NCBI GenBank assembly: GCA_040081265.1
Contig: JBEBGV010000021.1
Location: forward strand, 1-64,000
Origin: JBEBGV01 sp040081265
Lineage (GTDB): Bacteria; Acidobacteriota; Vicinamibacteria; Vicinamibacterales; UBA2999
Length of the DNA: 64,000 bases
Reading direction: 5' to 3'
Notes under the pieces: model-generated
The model's input: the letters and a program-made list of their open reading frames with translations, nothing else
Told to the model about the DNA's origin: nothing
The model's database searches: none
Shown here: piece by piece, positions 31,544 to 40,539 of the stretch
How the letters are laid out: every line of letters starts with the position of its first letter
Position numbering within the stretch: the stretch's first letter is position 1
Program-made: the position numbers and the translations under genes

Positions 31544-34174
31544 ATGCGGCTTGCGGCTGGCGACACTCTTGGCGTCTACGAAATCGTTGCCCCTGCCGGC
31601 CGGGGAGCGATGGGGGAGGTGTACCGGGCGCGGGACCGGCGGCTCAAACGCGAGGTCGCCCTTAAAATCATTCCTGAGGCGCTGGCGGCCGACGCTGAGC
31701 GGGTTGCGCGTTTCCACCGCGAGGCGGAAGTGCTCGCCTCGCTCAATCATCCCCATATTGCCCACGTCTACGGACTCGAAGAAACGGGCCCCACGAAGGC
31801 GCTCGTGATGGAGTTCGTGGAGGGTGATGACCTCGCCACGCGCATCGGCTTCGGCCCGATGCCCCTGCGCGAGGCGCTGGCCATCGCGAAGCAGATTGCC
31901 GACGCCTTGAGTGCGGCCCACGACGCGGGCATCGTTCACCGCGACGTGAAGCCGGCAAACATCCGGGTTCGACCCGACGGCGTCGTCAAGGTGCTCGATT
32001 TCGGTCTCGCCAAGACCTTCGCGCACGGTCCATCGGATGACACCGAGACGATGGCGGCGATGACACAAGTCGGGGTCGTGGTGGGCACTCCGAAGTACAT
32101 GAGTCCGGAGCAGGCAACGGGCCAGCCCGCCACCCGCGCTGCCGATATCTGGGCCTTCGGGTGCGTGCTCTACGAGATGTTGACGGGCCGCGCGGCGTTC
32201 GAGGGCGACACCATGACGGCGCTCATGGCGAGGGTGCTCAACGCGGAGCCTGATTGGTCGGCGTTGCCGGCCACGACGCCGCCGGTCGTCCGCCGCCTGC
32301 TTCGACGGTGCCTCGAGAAGCAGGCCTCGTTGCGCTTGCGGGACATCGCCGATGCGCGATGCGATCTCGAGGACCAGGTCGCTGATCCGGGCGAAGCATC
32401 TGCCACGGCGCTGCCGAAGGTGACGAGTCGGGAGCGTCTCCTGTGGGGGGCGGCGCTTGGCCTCGTGCTCGTGGCCACTGGAGCTTGGGTCGTTTTCCGT
32501 CCACCGCCTGAACCAGCGATGTCCGAGGTGCGCCTCGAGATGTCGACACCACCGGAAGGCCTCCTGGACTCCGTATCGCTGTCGCTCTCCCCCGATGGTC
32601 AGCGCGTGGTGTTCGCGGCCGCGCTCAATGGCCAGTCGCAGCTCTGGGTTCGTTCGCTCGATTCAGTAACGCCCGAGCCGTTGCGGGGAACCACCGGCGG
32701 GCAGTATCCCTTCTGGTCGGCCGACAGCCGCTCGATTGCGTTTTTCGCGGATAGCTCGCTGAAGCGGCTCGATATCGATACCGGGACGTTGAAGGCGCTG
32801 GCGAGGGCGCAAGCGGGCCGGGGCGGCACCTGGAACAGCGACGGCGTCATCCTGTTCGCACCCACTGCCTCCGGCGCCATCTTTCGGATCGCCGCGACCG
32901 GTGGCGAACCGGCGGCGGTGACGAAGCTCGATCTGCCGCGGCAGACCGACCACCGCTCTCCCTCGTTCCTGCCCGACGGTCGCCACTTCCTCTACTACGC
33001 GCGAGGCACGACGGAAGGGCGTGGCGTATATCTGGCAGATCTGGAGTCGGAGCAGACTCACTACCTGGCCGATGCCGACGCCGGCGGTGTCTACATTTCG
33101 AACGGATACGTACTGTTCGTTCGTCTCGGGTCACTCATCGCGCAGCGGCTCGACGTCGGCAGCGCCGCTTTGACAGGATCGCCAATCGTCGTCGCTGACC
33201 GCGTGGCGGCCTTCGGCGGCGTGAGTCTCGCCGGCCTGTCGGCGGCGGCAGACGGTACGTTCGTGTACGGCAATGCGCGCCCGGCGACGCGCCAGCTGAT
33301 CAGAGTCGATCGCGCCGGGCGAGAGGTCGAGAAGATCGGCGCGGCTGACGACATGGATATGACCAGCCCGTCACTGGCGCCGGACGGTCGGCGTGTGGCG
33401 GTGTCGCGGTTCGTCGACAGCAACTGGGATATCTGGGGACTCGAGATCGGGAGTGGCGCCTTGACCAGGGTGACATCAGACCCGGCCATCGACTATGCGC
33501 CCATCTGGTCACCGGATGGCCGGACACTCGCGTTTCGCTCGGGCCGGCGCGGAAGGATCAACCAGCTCTATACGACGCCAAGCGACGGTGGTACTGGGGA
33601 GCTGCTGCTCGAAACACCGCTGCCGAAGTATCCCAATGACTGGTCGCGTGACGGTCGTGTGCTGCTGTATCACAGCACGGGCCTCCGGACCGCCAACGAC
33701 ATCTGGGCGCTGCGCCTCGACGGCGACCGCCAGCCAGCCGTGGTCGTGCAGTCAGCGGCCGACGAGCGTGACGCGCAGCTATCTGACGATGGCAAGTGGA
33801 TCGCGTATCAGTCCAACGACACCGGTCGCTACGAAATCTACGTGCAGCGGTTCGACCAGCCGGGGGGCCGTGTGATGGTGTCGAACGCGGGCGGCGCGCA
33901 GGTACGCTGGCGGCGCGACGGGAAGGAACTGTTCTATGTGGCGCTTGACGGCCAGTTGATGGCCGCGCCGGTTCGTGAGAGTGATGACGAGCGCACGCTG
34001 ATACCCGGGGCTCCGGTGAAACTCTTTGCCTCCCAACTCGGTGGGGCATTGCAGGACGTCAACCGCCAGCAGTACATCGTCGAGGGCAACGGCCAGCACT
34101 TTCTGGTGAACCGCCTCATCACCAACTCCGAGTCAACGCTCATCACTGTCGTGATGAACTGGCAGGGGCAATAG
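31544..34174 (+). CDS. Receptor serine/threonine kinase with PD40 sensor
   Basis: This 876-residue protein starts with a PknB-type kinase domain: glycine loop GRGAMG, K41, catalytic loop HRDVKPANI (H132-D134) and DFG at 152-154, with the APE-like SPEQ at 187-190. One membrane segment spans about 299-319. The rest is an extracytoplasmic PD40 propeller (SPDGRR, TWNSDGVILFAPT, RRDGKELFYV). The kinase is intact and should phosphorylate cytoplasmic targets in response to an external cue. Neighbours include a PPP phosphatase and a free PD40 protein, which suggests a local signalling set. Confidence 0.93.
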   Translation: MRLAAGDTLGVYEIVAPAGRGAMGEVYRARDRRLKREVALKIIPEALAADAERVARFHREAEVLASLNHPHIAHVYGLEETGPTKALVMEFVEGDDLATRIGFGPMPLREALAIAKQIADALSAAHDAGIVHRDVKPANIRVRPDGVVKVLDFGLAKTFAHGPSDDTETMAAMTQVGVVVGTPKYMSPEQATGQPATRAADIWAFGCVLYEMLTGRAAFEGDTMTALMARVLNAEPDWSALPATTPPVVRRLLRRCLEKQASLRLRDIADARCDLEDQVADPGEASATALPKVTSRERLLWGAALGLVLVATGAWVVFRPPPEPAMSEVRLEMSTPPEGLLDSVSLSLSPDGQRVVFAAALNGQSQLWVRSLDSVTPEPLRGTTGGQYPFWSADSRSIAFFADSSLKRLDIDTGTLKALARAQAGRGGTWNSDGVILFAPTASGAIFRIAATGGEPAAVTKLDLPRQTDHRSPSFLPDGRHFLYYARGTTEGRGVYLADLESEQTHYLADADAGGVYISNGYVLFVRLGSLIAQRLDVGSAALTGSPIVVADRVAAFGGVSLAGLSAAADGTFVYGNARPATRQLIRVDRAGREVEKIGAADDMDMTSPSLAPDGRRVAVSRFVDSNWDIWGLEIGSGALTRVTSDPAIDYAPIWSPDGRTLAFRSGRRGRINQLYTTPSDGGTGELLLETPLPKYPNDWSRDGRVLLYHSTGLRTANDIWALRLDGDRQPAVVVQSAADERDAQLSDDGKWIAYQSNDTGRYEIYVQRFDQPGGRVMVSNAGGAQVRWRRDGKELFYVALDGQLMAAPVRESDDERTLIPGAPVKLFASQLGGALQDVNRQQYIVEGNGQHFLVNRLITNSESTLITVVMNWQGQ

Positions 34175-34212
34175 CCGCACGAGGCAAACGTACGGGCAAT
34201 GAAGGAGAAGAA

Positions 34213-35523
34213 ATGAAACGTGTCGCGCTTTATACCGCGGTTGCGCTGTGTGCCGGGCTGGCGCCAGCAGCGGCGCAGAACCTCGTCATTACCAACGCCC
34301 ACATCCTCGACGGGAAGGGCGGCGACATCGCGCGCGGCACCGTCGTCGTGCGCGACGGCATGGTCGCATCGGTCGGCACCGCCGCCGCACCAAACATCCC
34401 GGGCGCTCGAGTGATCGACGCCCGTGGCATGACGGTCATGCCCGGCTTCATCGACGCGCATCGGCACATCGGCACCGGCGACACCTGGGCCGGCGCCGAA
34501 GCCGCGGTGCGCTTGCAGGAATTCCTCGACGCCGGCTTCACGTCGGTGCTGTCGGCAGGCGACGGGGCCCCCGCCCTCGAACTGCGCCAGCGCACCAACG
34601 CCGGCAGCCTCAAGGGGCCGCGCCTGTTTGTCGGCGCGCGCGTACCGCTGGCACGTGCCGCAGCGCCTGGCGCTGCGCCGGCCCGCGCGGGTGGCGCCGG
34701 CCCTGGGGCACAGGCGCCGGCAGGTGGTGGCGGTGGACGCCGTGGCGATCCCGCCCGCTTCGATAACTCCCGGCCGCCGCTCCGGCCGACCGCCGCGGCA
34801 GGAGCCGTGCCGCGTGAGGACACGGTCAACGCCGTGGACACGATCGCCAAGGCCGGCTACGACTTCATCAAGACGACGATCACGGCGACGCCCGGCGGGC
34901 CGGAAACCGACACACTGAAGGTGGTCGTCGAGGAGGGCCACAAGCGCAACCTCCCGGTCATTACCCACGCCGTGACGGTCATCGACACGCTTGCAGCCGT
35001 GGAAGCGCGGCCCGACGTGCTCGTGCACACACCGCACATCGGCCGTCTCGAAGAGGACCCGGCAGCGCTCGAGAAGATCGTCAGATCCGGCATTCCGATG
35101 ACGACGACGCTGGCGATTTTCTTGCCGCACTTCGACCAGAACAACGAGCCGCTGTTCCGCGATCGCTTGCCGTTCCCCTGGGAAACGATCTCGAGCGCCG
35201 GCCAGGGGCCTGTCAACGCGCGCCTGCTGTGGAACGCGGGGATTAGCTACGGCTACGGCACCGATACCAGCTGGCATCCGCGCGAGACGCTGCGCGACGA
35301 GCTGCGTGCGCTCAACCTCACGTTCTCCCCCAGGGACATCGTGCGGATCATGGGGCTCAACGCGGCGCGCTCGGCACTCAAGGACAAGGAACTCGGCTCC
35401 CTGGAGCCCGGGAAGCTGGCCGATATCGTGATCGTCAACGGCAACCCGAATGAGGATTCATCCGCGCTGCTGAACGTCATGACCACGATCAAGGGTGGCG
35501 TGGTGATGGTGGAGAAGCGGTAG
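34213..35523 (+). CDS. Exported amidohydrolase
   Basis: This 436-residue protein has AAGGAGAAG before the start and a signal peptide ending APAAAQ. It follows the amidohydrolase plan: NLVITNAHILDGKGG, GMTVMPGFIDAHRHIG with the HxH metal pair, a late YGYGTDTSWHPRETL (aspartate and histidine) and the C-terminal SLEPGKLADIVIVNGNP. A Gly/Ala/Pro/Arg-rich linker sits at about residues 155-180. Family members hydrolyse amide or ester bonds of small molecules or dipeptides; the substrate is unknown. The phosphatase gene starts 5 bases after its stop. Confidence 0.88.
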   Translation: MKRVALYTAVALCAGLAPAAAQNLVITNAHILDGKGGDIARGTVVVRDGMVASVGTAAAPNIPGARVIDARGMTVMPGFIDAHRHIGTGDTWAGAEAAVRLQEFLDAGFTSVLSAGDGAPALELRQRTNAGSLKGPRLFVGARVPLARAAAPGAAPARAGGAGPGAQAPAGGGGGRRGDPARFDNSRPPLRPTAAAGAVPREDTVNAVDTIAKAGYDFIKTTITATPGGPETDTLKVVVEEGHKRNLPVITHAVTVIDTLAAVEARPDVLVHTPHIGRLEEDPAALEKIVRSGIPMTTTLAIFLPHFDQNNEPLFRDRLPFPWETISSAGQGPVNARLLWNAGISYGYGTDTSWHPRETLRDELRALNLTFSPRDIVRIMGLNAARSALKDKELGSLEPGKLADIVIVNGNPNEDSSALLNVMTTIKGGVVMVEKR

Positions 35524-35528
35524 AGTCC

Positions 35529-36446
35529 ATGCGCCTCGTCAGGGTCGCCCTCGCGATTCTTCTCGGCCTCGGTATCGGGATTCGCCTCGGCGTCATGCCG
35601 GGCTCGGCCCAGTCCGCTGGCGCGGGCAGGGTCGTGGCTATTGGGGACGTGCATGGCGACCTCGGCGCCTTTCGCACCGCACTCCGCACGGCAGGGGCCA
35701 TCAACAGCGCCGGTACCTGGGTTGGCGGGTCGATGACCGTCGTTCAGATGGGCGACCTGATTGGACGCGGCGACGAGGAGCGTCAGGTCCTCGACTTCCT
35801 CTTCGATCTGCAGGGCCGGGCCGCATCGGCGGGCGGAGTGGTGCACGCGCTCACCGGGAACCACGAAGTCATGGGCGGGCGACTGGATAACCAGGCGGTT
35901 GGTCCCAATCCGTTTCCCGCCTGGGAGAGCGTGCCAGGGCTGCGCCGTGACGACCCGCGGCTGTTGCGCCTGCCCCCCAATGCGCGTGCCCGTGGCGCGG
36001 CGCTGATGCCGGGAGGCCCCTATGCCCGCAAGCTCGCGGCGTTCCCCGTCGTTCTCCGCATCGGCGACACCGTGTTCGCTCACGGCGGTGTCGTCCCGCG
36101 TTGGGCCAGGTACGGCATCGAGCGCATCAATCAGGAGGTCCGGCAGTGGCTGCTGGGGCTTGCGCACGAACCTGATTCCTCCCTCGGTGTGGACGACGGC
36201 GACCGGGTGATGTGGACGCGCCAGTTCTCGGCGAACGTCACGGCCGGGGATTGCGGGGTGTTGAAAGAGTCGCTTGGCATTCTCGGCGCGAAGCGCATGA
36301 TCGTCGCGCACACCGTGCACCCCGAGATCACGGCCAGATGCGACGAGCAGGTGTGGGCCGTCGACGTCGGGATGTCGCGCGCCTACGGCGGCCAGGTGCA
36401 GGTGCTCGAGATCGTCAACGACCGACTCCGTGTGTTGCGACCGTGA
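35529..36446 (+). CDS. Exported PPP-type metallophosphoesterase (Shelph-like)
   Basis: This 305-residue protein has an N-terminal signal or anchor, then PPP-family motifs: VVAIGDVHGDLGAF, MGDLIGRGDEERQ (usually GDxxDRG), LTGNHEVMGG and FAHGGVVPRW. These bind the two metal ions of the phosphatase centre. The layout matches Shewanella-like (Shelph) phosphatases, several of which act on phosphotyrosine or phosphoserine proteins. With a signal sequence it should work outside the cytoplasm. Its stop overlaps a possible GTG start of the PD40 gene, so they are probably co-expressed. Confidence 0.85.
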   Translation: MRLVRVALAILLGLGIGIRLGVMPGSAQSAGAGRVVAIGDVHGDLGAFRTALRTAGAINSAGTWVGGSMTVVQMGDLIGRGDEERQVLDFLFDLQGRAASAGGVVHALTGNHEVMGGRLDNQAVGPNPFPAWESVPGLRRDDPRLLRLPPNARARGAALMPGGPYARKLAAFPVVLRIGDTVFAHGGVVPRWARYGIERINQEVRQWLLGLAHEPDSSLGVDDGDRVMWTRQFSANVTAGDCGVLKESLGILGAKRMIVAHTVHPEITARCDEQVWAVDVGMSRAYGGQVQVLEIVNDRLRVLRP

Positions 36447-36454
36447 AAGGCAGC

Positions 36455-38230
36455 ATGCAATTCCCACGTCCTTTTCGTGAACCTTCGTCAGGCTTCGTGG
36501 CGGTTGCCCTCACCTGTGTGCTGGTCGCGGCAGCGTGGGCGAGCGTTGTCGGTGTGGCGGCCATGCAGGCCACGGGGCCACAGAGGCCACCACGCATCAC
36601 GCTCCCGGACGGCCACCTGATACGTCCGGCGGATGATCGTCCGGGGCTGGCAATGGCGCCGGCGGGGGACCGCTTCGTGTATGTGGCGAACAATCGCCTG
36701 TACTTGCGACGTCTCGACCAGGGGGATCCCGCCGAGATTGCCGGATCGATGGCGGCGGAGGGACTTTCGAGCCCGTTGTTCACGCCAGACGGCGAGGCGG
36801 TCGTGTACTGGAGTGGTGCGCAGGGTGGCCGGTTGCAGCGGATCGGTGTGGATGGCGGCACGCCCAGCACGCTCGCGCCGGCAGACAATCCGTTTGGTCT
36901 GGCCTGGGGTGGCAACGGTGTGCTCCTGGTAGGCCAGGGACCAAAGGGGATCGTGTCTGTTCCTGCCGCCGGCGGCCGTCCGGAGACGCTCGTGCGGGTC
37001 GCCGCCGGCGAGATCGCGCACGGGCCGCAGATGCTTCCCGGCGGCGACGCCGTCCTGTACACCCTGATCGATGAGAAGACGGCCCTCGATCGCGGCTGGG
37101 ACCACGCTCGCATCGTCGTCCAGGCTGTGGGCGGCGGCGCCCGGACGGTTGTTCTCGACCAGGCGCGCGATGGACGCTATACGTCGAACGGCTACCTGCT
37201 GTTCGCGCGTGACAACCATGTCTTCGCCGTGCGCTTCGATCCTCGCGCACGCACCACGACCGGAACGCCGGTACCGGTCGTCGATGATGAAGTGCACATG
37301 AACGCGTTCACCGGCGGGGCACACCTTGCCCTCTCGGAGTCCGGCGCGCTCGTGTACCTGCCCGAGCGGTCTGGGGAAACGCAGTTCGGACTCGTCGGGC
37401 TCGATGGCACCCGGCAGATGCTGGGGGCGGCCAACAACCTGGCGAATGCGCCCCGCCTGTCGCCCGACGGCACGCGCGTGGCCATGGCGGGTGTCAGCGA
37501 CGGCAATATCTGGCTGGCCGACCTCTCCAACCCTGCCGGCCTGCACAAGATCCGCACCGGGTCGTATTACAACTTTCCAGTCTTCAGCGACGACGGCACG
37601 CGGATCATCATCGGGACCAATCTGCCCAACGGCGTCGAGACGGTGTACTCGATGCGCCCGGATGGATCTGGCGACCTGGAACTGCTCGCGCGCCCGGCCC
37701 GCGCACCGGAAGGGTGGAAGCCAGGCACCCAGACCTTTTCGTACATCTCGCGTCGAGGGGCGCGGGACTACGACCTGTGGACCTTCGACCTGTCTACCTA
37801 TACCTTTGCGCCGCTGGCCGTGATTCCCGGTAGCGCACAGCTCAGCAGCCGCTTCTCGCCGGATGGCCGCTGGGTGGCGTATATGTCGGAAGAGACCGGC
37901 GCATTCGAGGTCTGGGTTCAGCCGTGGCCAGCCACTGGAGCCCGGTATCGCGTTTCCGAGCAGGGGGGGCGGGCGCCGATCTGGTCGCTCGATGGCCGCG
38001 AGCTGTATTACGACGTCAACGGCCGCATGCACGCCGTCAGGTTTCAGGGCGACGGGACGCCGATGTTCAGCGAGCGCCGGGAACTGCCGATCGCGGGTTT
38101 CATTCCAACCGGGCTCCGCCGCACGTTCGACCTGATGCCCGACGGCAGGCGCTTTGTGATGCTGTTTCGGGGGCCCTCCACCCTCGGCGTGGTGACTGAC
38201 TGGACCGCGCGCGCGGGGGTTCGACGGTGA
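36455..38230 (+). CDS. Free-standing PD40 propeller protein
   Basis: About 591 residues from the ATG at 36455 (a GTG at 36443 that overlaps the previous stop is also possible). A signal or anchor helix (FVAVALTCVLVAAAWASVVG) is followed by repeated blades such as SPLFTPDGEAVVYWSG, RLSPDGTRVAMAGVS, RFSPDGRWVAYMSE and WSLDGRELYYDV. It is closely similar in pattern to the sensor half of the kinase at 31544 but has no kinase domain. It may be an extracytoplasmic sensor or binding partner working with the phosphatase gene ahead of it. The N-terminal extension of the open frame upstream overlaps the phosphatase gene and was rejected. Confidence 0.82.
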   Translation: MQFPRPFREPSSGFVAVALTCVLVAAAWASVVGVAAMQATGPQRPPRITLPDGHLIRPADDRPGLAMAPAGDRFVYVANNRLYLRRLDQGDPAEIAGSMAAEGLSSPLFTPDGEAVVYWSGAQGGRLQRIGVDGGTPSTLAPADNPFGLAWGGNGVLLVGQGPKGIVSVPAAGGRPETLVRVAAGEIAHGPQMLPGGDAVLYTLIDEKTALDRGWDHARIVVQAVGGGARTVVLDQARDGRYTSNGYLLFARDNHVFAVRFDPRARTTTGTPVPVVDDEVHMNAFTGGAHLALSESGALVYLPERSGETQFGLVGLDGTRQMLGAANNLANAPRLSPDGTRVAMAGVSDGNIWLADLSNPAGLHKIRTGSYYNFPVFSDDGTRIIIGTNLPNGVETVYSMRPDGSGDLELLARPARAPEGWKPGTQTFSYISRRGARDYDLWTFDLSTYTFAPLAVIPGSAQLSSRFSPDGRWVAYMSEETGAFEVWVQPWPATGARYRVSEQGGRAPIWSLDGRELYYDVNGRMHAVRFQGDGTPMFSERRELPIAGFIPTGLRRTFDLMPDGRRFVMLFRGPSTLGVVTDWTARAGVRR

Positions 38231-38253
38231 AGGTACATTAAACTGAGGTAGAT

Positions 38254-39195
38254 ATGCGCGGCTCAAAACGCGACGTGATGATTCTCCTGTTCGGTGCGAT
38301 GGCGTGGCTCTGGCCTGGCGTGAGTGTGGCTCACGACCACCCGCAGAAGCACACGCATCTCACCATGACCAACCAGCCGCGCACGGCGATGGCGTGGTAC
38401 CGGGACATTGTCTACGACCGCACCTACAAGGATCCCGAGCGAGTCAGCCTGGATATCTACGTCCCTGATCCGGTGCGTGAGCGGATGCCCGTTGTCCTCT
38501 TCGTCCATGGGGGCGGTTTCAGAAGCTCGGACAAGGCCTACTACAAGGATCTTGGCAGCAAGCCCGACGGGCTCACACGCGACATGGGCGCGATCTTCAT
38601 CCCCATGAACTTCAGATTCCTGCCGGAAGGGGGCTACCCCAATAGCGTCCAGGACGTTGCGAATGCGCTGGCGTGGATCCACGACAACATTGCCGCCTAT
38701 GGCGGCGACCCCGAGAAGATTGTCCTGATGGCGCACGCCACCGGCATTTTTTCCGCGGGGCTCACCGCCACCGACGAGCAGTTTCTGAAGAAGGCCGGGA
38801 AGAGCCTGGACATCGTGAAGGGCTTCATCGGCGTAGACGGAGCCTTCTTTGACGTGACGGCTGGAGGGTTCATGCGGAATCTGCTTCCGTCGGCGACCGC
38901 GGAGCAGCTTCGTGCGGCCTCACCGATCCATCAGATTGCCCGCGGCAAGAAGATCCCGCCCGCCTTGATCCTGTACGGCGGACAGGGTGGCGATGTGGGG
39001 CCCCAGTCGGAGGCCTTCGCCGCCGCCCTGCGGGCCAACGGCTTGAAAGGCACGGCGGTCGAGATGTTCTCGAAGGACCACTTCACGGCGAACGAAGACA
39101 TCGGGGTTCCCGGGGATGCGACCACGATTGTCGTTGCGCGATTTCTGCAGGACATCGGGGTCGTCAGTAAGCCGCAGCCCGCGGCCGGTCGCTAG
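38254..39195 (+). CDS. Exported alpha/beta-hydrolase-fold protein lacking the nucleophile serine
   Basis: This 313-residue protein with GAGGTAG before its start has a short signal peptide and the carboxylesterase plan. VVLFVHGGGF forms the oxyanion hole, and SVQDVANALAWIHDNIAAYGGDPEKIVLMAHATG leads to the nucleophile elbow in two blocks. The elbow reads AHATG where active enzymes have GxSxG, so the catalytic serine is replaced by alanine. A late KDHFTANED holds a likely histidine and LILYGGQGGD the usual acid region. It could be a non-catalytic binding protein or use another residue. Confirmed from the codons gcg cac gcc acc ggc. Confidence 0.82.
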   Translation: MRGSKRDVMILLFGAMAWLWPGVSVAHDHPQKHTHLTMTNQPRTAMAWYRDIVYDRTYKDPERVSLDIYVPDPVRERMPVVLFVHGGGFRSSDKAYYKDLGSKPDGLTRDMGAIFIPMNFRFLPEGGYPNSVQDVANALAWIHDNIAAYGGDPEKIVLMAHATGIFSAGLTATDEQFLKKAGKSLDIVKGFIGVDGAFFDVTAGGFMRNLLPSATAEQLRAASPIHQIARGKKIPPALILYGGQGGDVGPQSEAFAAALRANGLKGTAVEMFSKDHFTANEDIGVPGDATTIVVARFLQDIGVVSKPQPAAGR

Positions 39196-39205
39196 AGAGG
39201 CGGAA

Positions 39206-40180
39206 ATGGGCCACATGCGAATGACCATTGTCTGCGCGCTCGGGCTCGTGTTCGCGGCGTTGACGCTGACCGGGGCCGGCCAGCAGCTGCCGCTGCGCCA
39301 GAACGTCGAAGTGCTGCAGCGCAGCCCCATCCGCATCGAGATGGTGAAGGACGGGCTGTTCGTCATCCGCGGACCATTCTCGGAGTGCATGCGGACGACG
39401 TGCACGCCGACGCAGCGGAACCCTGACGGCCTGATGCACGAACCGGGTGACGTCGCCGTGCGCGTGACGCCCGCCGGACTGATTGTCGTCGACAACAAGT
39501 TCACCGACCAGACCGCCGAAGTGCTGGCGCAAATCCGCACGGTCAGTTCGGCGCCCATCCGCTACATGCTGAACAGTCATCATCATGGCGACCACGTGAG
39601 TGGCAACGCCAACTTCCAGCAGCTGGGAGTCGACATCATCGCGCATCAGAACATCCGCGCGAACTTCGTTCGGATGAAGGCGCCGGGCGCACCCGACATC
39701 ACCTTCGCCGATCGCGGCGCCGTCCACCTGGGCGGCGTCGAGGTGCAGCTGTTCCACTTCGGCCGCGGCCACACCAACGGCGACACCATCACCTACTTCC
39801 CGGATCTGCGTGTCATCCACATGGGCGACCTGGTGATCGACGGCGCTCCGGTGATCGACTACCCTGGCGGCGGCAGCGCCATCGAGTTCGTGACCACCAT
39901 CGAGCGGATGCTGACGCTTGATTTCGACGTGGCCATTCCCGGCCACGGCAAGCTCTTCACCAAGGCCGACGTGCAGGCCTACCTCGTTCGCCTGCGAACG
40001 ATGAACGCGCGGATGCGCGAGCTTGCCAAGAGCGGCGTCCCGAAGGATCAGCTCGCCACGCTCGACGGCGTGCGCGTGCAGCTGCGGCTGGCGGATCTCG
40101 GCTGGGAGAACTCGGTGAGCACCACGGCGTTCATGGGCGGCGTCAGCCGCTACTACGACGAGATGGCCGCAGCGCCGTAA
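39206..40180 (+). CDS. Exported metallo-beta-lactamase-fold hydrolase (B-type, HHHGDH)
   Basis: The ATG at 39206, with GAGG six bases ahead, gives 324 residues. A signal peptide (IVCALGLVFAALTLTGAG) is followed by the MBL domain: LIVVDNKFTDQ, NSHHHGDHVSGN, FHFGRGHTNGDTI, IHMGDLVIDG and a late IPGHGKL. These give the two-zinc site seen in the broad hydrolase branch that includes Bush class B-like enzymes. Activity on beta-lactams is possible but not shown. It is the fourth MBL protein in the window and the last gene of the plus-strand run that begins at the kinase. Confidence 0.87.
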   Translation: MGHMRMTIVCALGLVFAALTLTGAGQQLPLRQNVEVLQRSPIRIEMVKDGLFVIRGPFSECMRTTCTPTQRNPDGLMHEPGDVAVRVTPAGLIVVDNKFTDQTAEVLAQIRTVSSAPIRYMLNSHHHGDHVSGNANFQQLGVDIIAHQNIRANFVRMKAPGAPDITFADRGAVHLGGVEVQLFHFGRGHTNGDTITYFPDLRVIHMGDLVIDGAPVIDYPGGGSAIEFVTTIERMLTLDFDVAIPGHGKLFTKADVQAYLVRLRTMNARMRELAKSGVPKDQLATLDGVRVQLRLADLGWENSVSTTAFMGGVSRYYDEMAAAP

Positions 40181-40289
40181 CGGGTCGAGGCGACTGGCGC
40201 TGCGATGGGGGTGGCAGTCAGTGTTCAATTATGAGCAGCGGACGGCCACCTCTACCAGGTACACTTGCGCGCAGGAGACATCCATCATC

Positions 40290-40478
40290 ATGAGCGCAAG
40301 CCACAAGCCCACCGACACACATATACGTCAGCATCGTGCAAAGAAGCGGGCCAAGTTCCGCGCCCGCATCGCGGCTTCACCTGCGGCCGGACGCGCGGCG
40401 ATCGAAGCGAAGCTGCTGCGAGCCTATTCGCCATTCCACTCGACGAACCTGGCAAAACTGCCTCCACCGGCGGTCTAG
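40290..40478 (+). CDS. Small basic hypothetical protein
   Basis: A 62-residue frame from the ATG at 40290, with GCAGGAGA 11 bases ahead. It begins MSASHKPTDTHI, then has a basic stretch HRAKKRAKFRARIAAS and an ALPHA-like helix AAIEAKLLRAY. The composition resembles short arginine/lysine-rich proteins seen in several phyla, but I do not recognise a named family. It could be a chance frame; the regular helix and ribosome site favour a real gene. It lies between an MBL gene and a NADAR gene. Confidence 0.4.
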   Translation: MSASHKPTDTHIRQHRAKKRAKFRARIAASPAAGRAAIEAKLLRAYSPFHSTNLAKLPPPAV

Positions 40479-40539
40479 TCCGCCATTCGCCCCCGGGCGG
40501 CTGGGGCCCGGCCAAGTATTCTGATGGGCAGCTGAACCC

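Noticed and set aside
30479..32068. Minus-strand open frame of about 530 codons across the SMP-30 and kinase genes.
   Set aside because: It crosses two well-supported genes in antisense and has no recognisable motif.
36488..38266. Minus-strand open frame of nearly 600 codons opposite the PD40 gene.
   Set aside because: Its composition is that of a codon shadow, with no domain, while the plus strand has clear propeller repeats.
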